Part shown: positions 35,929 to 45,127 of the stretch, piece after piece
Numbering within the stretch: the first letter of the stretch is position 1
Layout of the letters: each line of letters begins with the position of its first letter
From: Acinetobacter sp. XS-4
Lineage (GTDB): Bacteria > Pseudomonadota > Gammaproteobacteria > Pseudomonadales > Moraxellaceae
DNA: 64,000 nucleotides
NCBI RefSeq assembly: GCF_023920705.1
Contig: NZ_CP094657.1
Coordinates: 1,736,001-1,800,000, forward strand
Direction of reading: 5' to 3'
Position numbers and translations under genes: made by a program
Notes under the pieces: model-generated
Told to the model about the DNA's origin: nothing
The model's input: only the letters and a program-made list of their open reading frames with translations
The model's database searches: none

Positions 35929-37275
35929 ATGAAATTTTCTATGACTTCGCTTGCGATGATTTCAACTTTTACATTAGCAAGTAGTGCGGTATTCGCTTTC
36001 GATCCTTTGGCTCAGGATCAAAAATGGATATTGGGTGATTGGAACGGAAAACGGACTCAACTCGAACAGCAAGGTTATCAATTTACCACCGCTTTTCAAA
36101 ATGAAAGTGCTGTTAATTTGAGTGGGGGATATGACGATTCATCACGACTATTTAATGCAAACCAATGGACATTTGGTACACGTCTAGATTTAGAAAAAAT
36201 CGCAGGTTGGAAAGATACTCAAGCACAGTTGAGCATAACGAAACGAGATGGACAACCGCTTTCTACTGATCGGATTAGTGATCCTAGAGCGCCGCAATTT
36301 AGTAGTGCTCAAGAGATTTATGGTCGTGGACAATGGTGGCGCTTAACCAGTGCATGGGTTAAAAAAGGATTTTTGAATAATGATCTACAAATTAAGGTAG
36401 GTCGTATGGGGCTTTCAGATGATTTTAATGCATCGCATTGTGAGTTTCAGAACTTAATGTTATGCGGAGGTCAGTTAGGTAAAACGGTAGGAGATATTTG
36501 GTTCAATAGTCCTGTAAGCCAATGGGGAATTAACGCCAAATATCAAGTTTTACCTTCACTCTGGTTTGGAACAGGGATTTATGAGGTCAATCCTGAAAAT
36601 GCCTTAGAGCAACATGGTTTTAATTTGGATATGGATCAACGTAAAGGTATTTTAATTCCTGCGGAACTATCGTGGAAACCCAATCTAGCATTTTTCGATG
36701 GCTTAAGTGGTGAATATAAAGTCGGTGCATTTTTGTCAACGGCAGATGCACGTAATGTTAGTACAGATGAAAATGGTAATATTGAGCCAAATGCAGCAGA
36801 TCGAAAATGGCAAAACAATAAGCATAGTGTCTGGTTAAATGCACAACAACAGGTTTTTGCGCCTGCGGACGACTCTAAGCGCGGTTTATTTATTTCAGCA
36901 AACTTTACTTTTAATGATAAATCTACAACTGTTGTTGAAAGCACACAGCAACTAGCGCTTTGGTATAAGGGCATATTCGAGCATCGACCAAATGATACCA
37001 TCGGTTTGGGTCTGGCACGTTTTGATGTGAATGATCGTGTCCAAGAACGCCAAAATGCATCTAATCAATTACTGGGATTAACCGAAGCTGACTATGCGAA
37101 TCCGAAATATACACCGATTCAGCATGACGAATTGAATATTGAATTGAACTATAACTTTCAATGGTCACCTAGTATTGCTTTACGACCAAATATTCAATAT
37201 GTGCATCAACCTGGTGGTGTAAAACAAGTGGATGATGCTTGGGTAGCAGGTATGACCATGAAGCTTAATTTTTAA
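35929..37275 (+). CDS. OprB-like outer-membrane porin
   Basis: 448 residues. A signal peptide ending ASSAVFA precedes FDPLAQDQKWILGDWNGKR, the start of the OprB (carbohydrate-selective porin) domain. The rest alternates polar and aromatic residues as in beta-strands, and the protein ends in Phe (MKLNF), the usual insertion signal. OprB relatives pass sugars, quinate-like polyols and other small acids. Placed 200 bp after an AAHS permease, it likely gives the cluster's substrate a route across the outer membrane. Transcript continuity is uncertain; a strong terminator follows. Confidence 0.82.
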   Translation: MKFSMTSLAMISTFTLASSAVFAFDPLAQDQKWILGDWNGKRTQLEQQGYQFTTAFQNESAVNLSGGYDDSSRLFNANQWTFGTRLDLEKIAGWKDTQAQLSITKRDGQPLSTDRISDPRAPQFSSAQEIYGRGQWWRLTSAWVKKGFLNNDLQIKVGRMGLSDDFNASHCEFQNLMLCGGQLGKTVGDIWFNSPVSQWGINAKYQVLPSLWFGTGIYEVNPENALEQHGFNLDMDQRKGILIPAELSWKPNLAFFDGLSGEYKVGAFLSTADARNVSTDENGNIEPNAADRKWQNNKHSVWLNAQQQVFAPADDSKRGLFISANFTFNDKSTTVVESTQQLALWYKGIFEHRPNDTIGLGLARFDVNDRVQERQNASNQLLGLTEADYANPKYTPIQHDELNIELNYNFQWSPSIALRPNIQYVHQPGGVKQVDDAWVAGMTMKLNF

Positions 37276-37287
37276 ATATGTATGAGT

Positions 37288-37320
37288 AAAAAGGCAAACA
37301 AAGGTTTGCCTTTTTATTTT
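37288..37320. terminator. Bidirectional terminator between porin and tetR-type genes
   Basis: AAAAAGGCAAAC / GTTTGCCTTTTT form a perfect 12-bp stem with a 4-base loop. The stop codon of the convergent TetR gene (37314-37316) overlaps the end of the stem. Confidence 0.88.
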
Positions 37321-37931
37321 CCAAACAAGATTTTTAGATTTTCTTGAAAAAGCGTTTCAAGTGATAAAATTTCATTGGGATTCAGGATGCCATTGTGAAT
37401 CATACCCATCCACATAGGGCTCACAATAAGCAATGCAAATTGCTGTGGGGAAATCGTGGCTGATAATTCTTCACGTTGAATCGCTAAACTGGTTAATTGC
37501 TCAAGCTCATACTGAATAGGTAAAAAAATCTTATTCACGTAAGTTTGACGAATATGCGGAAAATTATTTCCTTCACGTAAAATTAAGAGTGCCATATCCG
37601 CACGACCAGTCGTTTCAAGCGTTAAAACACTGGGAATAATCTTTTTACAAATGAACTCGTAAACGGTTTCATTTTGAGTGATTTCAGAGGCGCGAATAGG
37701 GCGAAATGAATCGTTGATGAGAGCATCAATTACTGCTTCAAATAACTGATCTTTAGTTTCAAAATAAGAATAAATTGTACCTTTGCCTAATTCAGCATGT
37801 TTAGCAATATCTGAAATTTTTGCTCTTGCAAAACCCACTTCAATAAAATGTTGTAGAGCAGAGTCAATAATTTTCTTTTTAGTTTCTTGCGTCTTTTCTA
37901 GGCTTGGGCCGCGTGTTTTAGATTTCGTCAT
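37314..37931 (-). CDS. TetR-family repressor
   Basis: 205 residues. The N-terminal helix-turn-helix (KKKIIDSALQHFIEVGFARAKISDIAKHAELGKGTIYSYF as motif span, about 15-60) is typical of TetR, followed by an all-helical ligand domain. It is divergent from an MFS exporter gene with two palindromic boxes in the 101-bp interval. It presumably represses the exporter and itself until a small ligand binds. It lies inside the alicyclic-acid cluster but may be unrelated to it. Confidence 0.87.
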   Translation of the reverse strand: MTKSKTRGPSLEKTQETKKKIIDSALQHFIEVGFARAKISDIAKHAELGKGTIYSYFETKDQLFEAVIDALINDSFRPIRASEITQNETVYEFICKKIIPSVLTLETTGRADMALLILREGNNFPHIRQTYVNKIFLPIQYELEQLTSLAIQREELSATISPQQFALLIVSPMWMGMIHNGILNPNEILSLETLFQENLKILFGK

Positions 37932-37975
37932 GTTGAACTAGATTTCATTGTTAACAAGATTATTTTAACATAAAT

Positions 37976-38017
37976 TGACCCGTGGGTCATATTTGAATTA
38001 AAATCGACTTAAAAGTC
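37976..38017. promoter_or_regulatory. Two TetR-type operator palindromes
   Basis: TGACCC-GT-GGGTCA (37976-37989) and GACTT-AA-AAGTC (38006-38017) have centres 29 bp apart. Both share TGAC/GTCA-like arms, and the second sits just before the exporter start. Confidence 0.65.
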
Positions 38018-38032
38018 ACTTTTGGTTGAATT

Positions 38033-39241
38033 ATGCAGACACCAAAGTCCAGTGTTCAATATTGTATTATTAGTTTTGCACTATGCCTTGCTGCTTTAAG
38101 CACAGCTTTAGCAAGTCCTCTATATGCAATCTATGAACAACAGTGGGGCGTTTCAACATCTCAAATAGGCTATATCTTTATTTCCTATATGTTAGGCGTA
38201 GTTTTTTCACTCCTGTTTTTAAATAAACTCAATGCAATTTATCACTATAAAAATGTGATTTTGGTCAGTTTGGCTTTAACCATTTTAGGTTTAATGTTGT
38301 CTGCATTGGCAAGTTCTGTTTGGTTACTGGGCTTTTCAAGGTTTCTGATAGGAATTGCTTCAGGACTTATTACCACCGCTGCAATGGTAGGACTCAAAGA
38401 CCAATATCCGTTTCGTAATAAGGCATTAGCTGAAAAGCTTACTTCTATAATTACTGTTTTGGGTTTTGGTTTGGGGCCTTTGGTCGGTGGTATATTGGCT
38501 GACCATACCGCGCGGCCATTGGCTGATCCTTATTGGATTATTATCTTTTTTTCAATTCTGATATTTATCAGTGTGTTCTGGGTCAAACCAAGATTTAAAG
38601 TTGAGAAAAAATATCAGTTAAATGAGTTATTAAAACTACAAGGTTTAGTATTGCCGCAGGTAGCTTCACGCAAAGTTTTCTGGGTCTGTAGTGTGGCCGC
38701 ACTTTGTAGTTTCGGGGCTTTCAGCTTATATGCAGCTTTGGCTGGGACTTTTATTAAAGAATTACCGATTACATCATCAGCCACCTTAACAGGTGTATCG
38801 ATTTCAATCATTTTATTTGTGTCAGTGCTGAGTCAATTATTTTGTAAATCGTTTAAAGAATTGCATGTGTTGTATACAGGCCTATTAGCTTTATTGCTTG
38901 GAACGATTAGTTTGGTTATGGCAGAAGTTGAACACATTATTTGGTTTTTATTGATCAGTATTTTGCTGACGGGTATGGGACATGGTTTTACCCTAAGTGC
39001 TGCCTATCACTTTATTGGCAATATGATGGATCGGGAAAAAAATCCGCTGGTCTTCTCTAGTTATTTGTTTATTGCTTATCAAGGTACGATCTGGCCTGTC
39101 ATCCTTTCCAGTTATTTTATTGAATATTTCGGAGTTGTCATCACATTAGGGCTGATAGCAGCATTATTAATGGTGACTATCGTATGGTTGATGCATCAAC
39201 TTAAATTTAAGGTGGCGCCTACATTAGCTCGTCATAAATAA
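38033..39241 (+). CDS. MFS transporter (12-helix exporter type)
   Basis: 402 residues with about 12 hydrophobic segments. The helix-1 stretch LAALSTALASPLYAIYEQQWGVS and helix-4/5 RFLIGIASGLITTAAMVGL resemble small DHA1/YfcJ-like exporters. The usual motif A (DRxGR) between helices 2 and 3 is weak (LNKLNAIYHYK). It is controlled by the divergent TetR gene, the standard efflux arrangement. Substrate unknown. Confidence 0.8.
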   Translation: MQTPKSSVQYCIISFALCLAALSTALASPLYAIYEQQWGVSTSQIGYIFISYMLGVVFSLLFLNKLNAIYHYKNVILVSLALTILGLMLSALASSVWLLGFSRFLIGIASGLITTAAMVGLKDQYPFRNKALAEKLTSIITVLGFGLGPLVGGILADHTARPLADPYWIIIFFSILIFISVFWVKPRFKVEKKYQLNELLKLQGLVLPQVASRKVFWVCSVAALCSFGAFSLYAALAGTFIKELPITSSATLTGVSISIILFVSVLSQLFCKSFKELHVLYTGLLALLLGTISLVMAEVEHIIWFLLISILLTGMGHGFTLSAAYHFIGNMMDREKNPLVFSSYLFIAYQGTIWPVILSSYFIEYFGVVITLGLIAALLMVTIVWLMHQLKFKVAPTLARHK

Positions 39242-39286
39242 CGATTGATCAATTTTGGGAACTTAAAATATGTTTAAAGGGTATTT

Positions 39287-39315
39287 AGGCAATCGAAATA
39301 TGATTTTGATTGCCT
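39287..39315. terminator. Bidirectional hairpin between MFS and iclR-type genes
   Basis: AGGCAATCGAAAT / ATTTTGATTGCCT pair with one mismatch around ATG, between converging stops. Confidence 0.7.
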
Positions 39316-39328
39316 TAGAGGCTAAAAA

Positions 39329-40099
39329 TTAGATATGGATTAAATTGATGATGGAAGCAATTTTCTCTGAAGTGACCATGAGTGCTGGTGCTAGCTCTTC
39401 AATACGTTTAGGACTTAAGCGTACAGAAGGCCCTGCAATACTGACTGTACCAAAAGGCTCACCTGTCTGTGGATTGAGAATGATTTTAGCCATAGCAGAC
39501 ATGCCTAGCTCATAGGTGTCACTAATCACACCATAACCTCGCTCTCTAGAAGCCTTAATCATTTGCTCTAGTTCTGTAAGGTCTTTTGGTGAGTTTGGTC
39601 CAAAGTTCTTAGCTTTATCGAAACCTTCACGTTCCACAATTCGTGAAAAGTCATTTTGATCAAGAGTAGATAAATACGCTAAACCACAAGCTGAAGCAGG
39701 TAAATAGGCCACGTTGCCAGAGTCAGGATCATATTTTAGACCTGATTTGGCTCCTTGAGCTTTACCAATCCAGATAATTTTTTCGTCTTCGATTAAACCG
39801 AGGCGAACCAGTTCAGAAGAGGTTTCTGCCAATTCATCAAGATAGGGTTGAAATGTTTCGGTAATCGAGCGCGATGATAGAAAACTCAAACCCATTGAGG
39901 CAATTTTAAGAGTGAGCTTGTAGTGCTGCGTGATTTCATCTTGATAGATGTACCCCATGTCTTTCATCGCAGTCAGGATGCGATGCATTGCAGACTTTGG
40001 GATATCAAGATCAACAGAAAGCTGACTAAGTGCACATCCATCCACTTCTTTTAATAGTGCTTCAAGGATGAGCAAAGAACGATCGGTATTGCTGAGCAT
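39329..40099 (-). CDS. IclR-family regulator (KdgR-like)
   Basis: 256 residues. The winged helix lies at about 8-65 (LSQLSVDLDIPKSAMHRILTAMKDMGY). The effector domain has LPASACGLAYLSTLDQ near 130-147 and YELGMSAMAKIILNPQTGEPFGTVSIAGPSVRL near 195-228. It is divergent from the AAHS-led operon at 40309, with a perfect 25-bp palindrome directly upstream of its start. This geometry predicts autoregulation plus control of the operon. The ligand is probably the alicyclic or hydroaromatic acid handled there. Confidence 0.88.
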   Translation of the reverse strand: MLSNTDRSLLILEALLKEVDGCALSQLSVDLDIPKSAMHRILTAMKDMGYIYQDEITQHYKLTLKIASMGLSFLSSRSITETFQPYLDELAETSSELVRLGLIEDEKIIWIGKAQGAKSGLKYDPDSGNVAYLPASACGLAYLSTLDQNDFSRIVEREGFDKAKNFGPNSPKDLTELEQMIKASRERGYGVISDTYELGMSAMAKIILNPQTGEPFGTVSIAGPSVRLSPKRIEELAPALMVTSEKIASIINLIHI

Positions 40100-40115
40100 A
40101 AAAATCCTAATATTA

Positions 40116-40140
40116 TTTTTTGGAACGGTGTTCCAAAAAA
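40116..40140. promoter_or_regulatory. Perfect 25-bp IclR-type operator
   Basis: TTTTTTGGAAC / GTTCCAAAAAA are exact complements separated by GGT, 17 bp before the IclR start codon and 170 bp before the AAHS operon. GGAAC...GTTCC arms resemble known IclR-family sites. Confidence 0.8.
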
Positions 40141-40308
40141 ATTAAAAACAGATTATAGTTGTTTTAGATTCTATCTCAAATGCTGTACAGATGAATCATT
40201 CAGATACGGAGTTTCCTAATTATTCAGCTTTTGATAATAACTAGGGAGCAAAACTGAATAAGCGATGGAAAACGCATATTTGCTGATACACACTAATGGA
40301 GTAAGTGT

Positions 40309-41664
40309 ATGACTCAACAGGTAAATTTAAGGGAGTTTATTGATGAAAATCGCATATCCCCAATACAAAAACTAGTCATCTTTTTATGTTTAATGATTAT
40401 CGTTGTTGATGGTATTGATATATCAATCATGGGATTTGTAGCTCCCGTCATTAAGCAGCAATGGGGAATTACTACAACTGATCTTGCACCCGTAATGAGT
40501 GCAGCTTTAATTGGTTTAGCTGTAGGCGCAGTGATTTCAGGACCTTTGGCAGACAAGTTTGGACGTAAAAAACTACTCATTATTAACTTAATTGGTTTTG
40601 GCGTATTTACTTTATGTGCAGCAGTTTCTAGCAATGTGACAGAACTGATGATGTTCCGTTTTATTGCTGGTTTATTTATGGGAGGAGTAATGCCGCAAGC
40701 TGTTACGTTGGTAACAGATTACTCACCCATGAAAATGAATGGCCGTATGGTTACCATCATTTTAAGTGGATTCACAATTGGTGCTGCTATTGGAGGTTTT
40801 TTGGCTGCTTGGGTGATTCCACATTTTAACTGGCATGCCATGATGATTATTGGTGGAGTCCTACCACTTATTTTAGCCGTTATCGCAGCATTTAAATTAC
40901 CCGAATCTATTGGTTATAAAGTCCTTAAAGAACATCCAAAAGCAGAGATTGATGCCATTATTCATAAAATGGCACCAGATTTTGATACAACTAACACGGT
41001 TTTTATTTTACCTAAAGCAAAAACCAACACGGTCGATAATCCAGTAAAAGCAGTCCTCAGTCCTTTTTATTTCTTAGGCAGCTTTTTGCTTTGGTGGAGC
41101 TACGCCTCTGGTTTGTTTGTGGTGTATTTACTTGGAAGTTGGTTACCAATGATGAGCCATGAATTTGGTTTCAGCATTAGTGAAGCTTCAATTATCACTG
41201 CGATTTATCAGCTAGGAGGCCCAATAGGTTGTATCGCATGCGGTTATTTGATGGACAAGTTGAATCCACACCTTGGTTTAGTGATTGCATATCTTTTAGC
41301 GATTGGCTTCATGTTCTTTCTAGGTGCAGTGGGTCATAACTTTGTAATGTATAGCATGATGTGTTTCTTCATCGGTATGTGGATGAATGGTGCGAATGCA
41401 GGTCTCAACAGTGTTTCAAGTTCATTCTATCCAGTTTTTGCACGTGCAACAGGAAACAGCTGGATGCATGGTATAGGCCGATTAGGAGCAGTGGGTAGTG
41501 CATTTGCTGGAGCATATTTTTTAAGCCTAGGTTGGGAGACAAGCAAAATTTTCCTTGTGCTTTGCTTGCCAACTGCCGGTATGGTCGCCGCATTAATTAT
41601 TATGAAACTGGTATATTCACCAACAAAGATACGTCAGCACGAACTTAAAAAAGTTCAAATCTAA
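40309..41664 (+). CDS. AAHS-family aromatic/hydroaromatic acid:H+ symporter 2
   Basis: 451 residues. It has DGIDISIMGFVAPVI in helix 1, GPLADKFGRKKLLI near 83-96 and ATGNSWMHGIGRLGAVGSAF near 380-400, all AAHS signatures, and is plainly paralogous to the protein at 34376. It is the first gene of a six-gene operon (gaps of 37, -11, 5, 12 and -4 bases follow). GGAG lies eight bases before ATG 40309. It imports the operon's substrate, presumably a ring acid, across the inner membrane. Confidence 0.88.
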   Translation: MTQQVNLREFIDENRISPIQKLVIFLCLMIIVVDGIDISIMGFVAPVIKQQWGITTTDLAPVMSAALIGLAVGAVISGPLADKFGRKKLLIINLIGFGVFTLCAAVSSNVTELMMFRFIAGLFMGGVMPQAVTLVTDYSPMKMNGRMVTIILSGFTIGAAIGGFLAAWVIPHFNWHAMMIIGGVLPLILAVIAAFKLPESIGYKVLKEHPKAEIDAIIHKMAPDFDTTNTVFILPKAKTNTVDNPVKAVLSPFYFLGSFLLWWSYASGLFVVYLLGSWLPMMSHEFGFSISEASIITAIYQLGGPIGCIACGYLMDKLNPHLGLVIAYLLAIGFMFFLGAVGHNFVMYSMMCFFIGMWMNGANAGLNSVSSSFYPVFARATGNSWMHGIGRLGAVGSAFAGAYFLSLGWETSKIFLVLCLPTAGMVAALIIMKLVYSPTKIRQHELKKVQI

Positions 41665-41701
41665 AATTTTCTAACTCACCGATTTTTAAGGAGATTGAAT
41701 A

Positions 41702-42517
41702 ATGGATATTCAATTGAATGGAGCAACTCGTCTTTATTTTGTGGTCGGACATCCGATTGTACAGGTCAAATCACCTGAGGGTGTAACGATGGAGCTGCTT
41801 AAAAAGGATTTAAATGCAGTTGTTGTACCAGCCGATGTAGCACCAGAACACTTCCCAAATTTTGTTCAGCAAAATTTGTATTTAAATAATAGTGACGGCT
41901 TGATTGTCACGGTTCCTCATAAAATTTCGGCTTTGAATTGCTGCCAAAAATTAACTTCACGCGCACAGTTTATTGGGGCGGTAAATACGATTCGCCGCTG
42001 TAAAGAAGGGTGGGAAGGAGACATGCTTGATGGTAAAGGCATGGTACAAGCGATACGAAATAAGTTAATCAAGTTGAAAGATAAACGCGCCATTTTGGCG
42101 GGAGCTGGTGGAGCAGGTAAAGCGATTGCTTATGAATTACTTCTTGCTGAAGTGGCTGAGTTAGCAATTTTTGATGTAGATCAAACGCGTCAACAACAAC
42201 TAGTTGAACAACTTCAACAGTTAGGCAAAGGCAAAGTTGTTGCACATAACAATGATCCAACAGGATTCGACGTTGTAGTCAATGCGACACCTATGGGAAT
42301 GAATGGTGATCCTTCAGCAGCTTTTCAATTAGAAAAAATAACTGCACAAATGTCGGTTGCAGATGTCGTGACTAGTCCTGAAAACACACCATTTATTCAA
42401 CATGCGTCGACTTTGGGATGTAACGCAGTCAAAGGAACGGACATGTTTATTGAGGTTCGCGACTTAATGATTGCTTATTTACTTGAGAAAGAGCAGGAGC
42501 AACAAGATGTCGCGTGA
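41702..42517 (+). CDS. Shikimate/quinate-dehydrogenase-like (AroE-family) oxidoreductase
   Basis: 271 residues of the AroE fold. Catalytic lysine lies in VPHKISA near 78, the aspartate in DMLDGKG near 110, NTI near 100, glycine motif AGAGGAGKA near 132, and NATPMGMNGD near 200. Two departures stand out. The substrate-binding HSxSP motif reads QVKSP, losing the first serine. The end of the second Rossmann strand is FDVDQT, an acidic residue favouring NAD as in catabolic quinate/shikimate dehydrogenases (YdiB type). It probably oxidises a hydroxyl of a hydroaromatic acid. It overlaps the next gene by 11 bp. Confidence 0.82.
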   Translation: MDIQLNGATRLYFVVGHPIVQVKSPEGVTMELLKKDLNAVVVPADVAPEHFPNFVQQNLYLNNSDGLIVTVPHKISALNCCQKLTSRAQFIGAVNTIRRCKEGWEGDMLDGKGMVQAIRNKLIKLKDKRAILAGAGGAGKAIAYELLLAEVAELAIFDVDQTRQQQLVEQLQQLGKGKVVAHNNDPTGFDVVVNATPMGMNGDPSAAFQLEKITAQMSVADVVTSPENTPFIQHASTLGCNAVKGTDMFIEVRDLMIAYLLEKEQEQQDVA

Positions 42518-43334
42518 ATATTCACTTTCATTTTTGACAGTTGCAGATGTGAGTCCTGTAGAAGCAGTCAAAATTGCAGCAAAGTGTGGTTATGCAGCAG
42601 TGGGCTTACGCCTGCTGCCAGCAGCACCTAACGAAGTAGATTATCCAATTTTAAATGATAGCAAGCTGATTAAGGAAACAAGGGCTGCTTTGGATGACAC
42701 AGGTGTTCGTATCGCTGATGTTGAAATTGTACGAATTACTTCTGACTTTGAAGCAAATAAATATTTGCAGTTTTTAAGTACCGCTGAGCAGCTCGGTGCT
42801 AGGCATATTTTAGTTGCAGGAAATGATCCTGAGCAGTCAAGACAAATACATCACTTCGCACAATTTTGTGAATTAAGTAAACAGTTTGGCTTGAGTTGTG
42901 ACCTAGAGTTCATGCCATGGACCAATGTGAAAAATTTGGCGCAGGCTGAATATATCGTGAATCAATCAGGGCAAGAAAATGCTGCCATTTTAATTGATGC
43001 ATTACATTTTGACCGATCAGATTCAACACTTGAGCAGATCAAAGCACTTGATCCAAAGCAGTTAAACTATGTTCAGCTTTGCGATGGTTTTGCTGAATAT
43101 GATCCGCGTGATGAAGGCTTAATTAAGATCGCACGTTCTAATCGATTAGTGCCCGGACAAGGCGAAATTGATCTTATAGGGTTAATTCGTGCTTTACCCA
43201 AAGAAATTATGTTAGCTGCAGAAGTCCCCAATTTGGTACTAGCTGAACGTCCCGCTCTCGAACGCGCTGAAATTAATTTGCAAGCAATGAAACAGCTCGT
43301 TGCGCTCGCTCAATTGGGCACTGTTACGGGGTAA
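42507..43334 (+). CDS. Xylose-isomerase-like TIM-barrel protein, possible dehydroshikimate-dehydratase type
   Basis: 275 residues from ATG 42507 (GGAG seven bases before it; an earlier in-frame start would lie deep in aroE-like). AP endonuclease-2/xylose isomerase fold: metal-binding acids and His are seen in CDLEFMPW near 133, ILIDALHFDRS near 167, QLCDG near 195 and AEVPN near 245. Relatives include sugar epimerases and short 3-dehydroshikimate dehydratases (AsbF-like, about 280 residues). Following a shikimate-dehydrogenase-like gene, a dehydratase giving a catechol is one option. An isomerase of another keto-acid is equally open. Confidence 0.7.
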   Translation: MSREYSLSFLTVADVSPVEAVKIAAKCGYAAVGLRLLPAAPNEVDYPILNDSKLIKETRAALDDTGVRIADVEIVRITSDFEANKYLQFLSTAEQLGARHILVAGNDPEQSRQIHHFAQFCELSKQFGLSCDLEFMPWTNVKNLAQAEYIVNQSGQENAAILIDALHFDRSDSTLEQIKALDPKQLNYVQLCDGFAEYDPRDEGLIKIARSNRLVPGQGEIDLIGLIRALPKEIMLAAEVPNLVLAERPALERAEINLQAMKQLVALAQLGTVTG

Positions 43335-43339
43335 GAAGT

Positions 43340-45115
43340 ATGAACGCAAAAACCCAACAACCATTTCAGATGATTCCGATACCAATTCGTGAATGCTACG
43401 AATGTGATGTTTTAGTCATTGGCTCAGGTGCAGGTGGGCTTTCAAGCGCCGTGACCGCAGCATATGAAGGATTAAAGGTTATTGTCGCAGAGAAAGCATC
43501 CGTATTTGGTGGAACAACTGCTGTATCGGGAGGGTGGTTATGGATTCCTAATACACCTCATGCTGAACGGGAAGGCCAAGCTGAACCAATTGATATACCG
43601 AAGCTATATTTAAAAAGTATTTTGGGTGAAAAGTATGATGAAACAAAGATTCATACTTATTTAACTCAAGCACCCAAAATGGTGGAATTTTTCGAAGCCA
43701 AAACGGAAGTTAAATTTAATATTGGTGCGGCGGTACCTGACTTTTTCAATATTGAAGGTGCTAGGGTTGGGTGGCGTTCGATTGTTGCAGCACCTTATAA
43801 TGGCCGTTTACTTGGTCAGAAACTAAATATCCTACGTCCACCAATTCCTGAAACTACACTTTGGGGAATGGGTATCGCTTCTGGCACAGATATGAAGCAT
43901 TTCATTAATACTTTTAATGCAATTCCATCCTTCATCTATGCGACCAAACGCGTATTACGACATTTTTTTGATCTAATTTTTACTAAGCGCTCAACTCAAA
44001 TTGTGAATGGTAATGCTTTGGTGGCTCGACTACTCAAATCTGCATTTGATTACAAAGTACAACTATTAGCAAATCATGCCATGACTGAATTAGTTGAAGA
44101 AAATGGTCGAGTGATTGGAGCATTATTTAAAACACCAGCTGGCATCGTCAAGATGATCGCAAAACATGGCGTGATATTAGCAACTGGTGGTTTTCCGCAT
44201 GATGAAAAACGTAAACAAGCTTTATTCAAACATGTGAGTGAAGGTACTCCCCATCATTCAGCTGCCCCTGAAACAAATATAGGTGATGGCTTAATTGCAG
44301 CAGAAGCAATAGGAGCAACTGTTGATCAAACTTTGCCTTGGTCTGGCGCATGGGCACCTGTTTCATTAATTCCGCGTTTAGATGGAACTTTAGGTCGTTT
44401 TCCACATTTGGTTGAGCGAGGTAAACCGGGATTAATTGCAGTTTTAAAAAATGGATGCCGCTTCACGAATGAAGGAGATTCTTATCCTGCATTTATTAAA
44501 GATCTATTCAAACATACACCGCAAGGCAAACAAGCACATTGTTGGTTGATTTGCGATCACAAGTTCATTCGCCGTTACGGCTTAGGCGCTGTTAAACCTT
44601 TTCCAATTTCTCTAAAGCCTTGGCTAGACAATGGTTATTTAAAACAAGGACACACTATTCAAGAGCTGGCTGTGGCATGCGGTATAGATCCAGTTCAGTT
44701 TTTAAAAACAGTTGAGCAGTACAACCAATATGCCTATTTAGGCCAAGACCCCGAGTTTCAGCGGGGTAGTACTCCTTATCAAAAAGCACAGGGTGATGCT
44801 GATCATCATCCGAACCCATGTATTGCCCCGATTGAAAATGGACCATTTTATGCAGTTGAAGTGGTGCCAGGAAGTTTAGGCACATTTGCAGGACTGATTA
44901 CAGATGAATATGCCCAAGTTCTAAATAAAGCTGGGCAACCGATTAATGGATTATTTGCGGCTGGAAATGACCTCAATAGCATCATGGGGGGCCAATATCC
45001 AAGTGGTGGAATTACCTTAGGTCCAGCCATGACATTTGGTTATCTTGCTGCAAAAAAAATTGCTGAACAAGCTCGAACTGAAACAGTAGCGTTCACGCCA
45101 CATAAGCAAGATTAA
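43340..45115 (+). CDS. KSTD/fumarate-reductase-like flavoprotein 2
   Basis: 591 residues. A short leader precedes DVLVIGSGAGGLSSAVTAA (FAD motif, about 29-47). FGGTTAVSGGWLWIPNTPHA lies near 57-76, and the C-terminal motif GNDLNSIMGGQYPSGGITLGP near 545-565. Closest in layout to flavoprotein 1 (32182), with shared blocks such as 'WLICDHKFIRRYGLGAVKP'. KSTD-type enzymes remove two hydrogens alpha-beta to a ring ketone and pass electrons to a quinone or ETF. The residues YPSGG differ from the usual YPGPG, so activity on a non-steroid ring is plausible. Confidence 0.82.
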   Translation: MNAKTQQPFQMIPIPIRECYECDVLVIGSGAGGLSSAVTAAYEGLKVIVAEKASVFGGTTAVSGGWLWIPNTPHAEREGQAEPIDIPKLYLKSILGEKYDETKIHTYLTQAPKMVEFFEAKTEVKFNIGAAVPDFFNIEGARVGWRSIVAAPYNGRLLGQKLNILRPPIPETTLWGMGIASGTDMKHFINTFNAIPSFIYATKRVLRHFFDLIFTKRSTQIVNGNALVARLLKSAFDYKVQLLANHAMTELVEENGRVIGALFKTPAGIVKMIAKHGVILATGGFPHDEKRKQALFKHVSEGTPHHSAAPETNIGDGLIAAEAIGATVDQTLPWSGAWAPVSLIPRLDGTLGRFPHLVERGKPGLIAVLKNGCRFTNEGDSYPAFIKDLFKHTPQGKQAHCWLICDHKFIRRYGLGAVKPFPISLKPWLDNGYLKQGHTIQELAVACGIDPVQFLKTVEQYNQYAYLGQDPEFQRGSTPYQKAQGDADHHPNPCIAPIENGPFYAVEVVPGSLGTFAGLITDEYAQVLNKAGQPINGLFAAGNDLNSIMGGQYPSGGITLGPAMTFGYLAAKKIAEQARTETVAFTPHKQD

Positions 45116-45127
45116 GGAGAATTGAAC

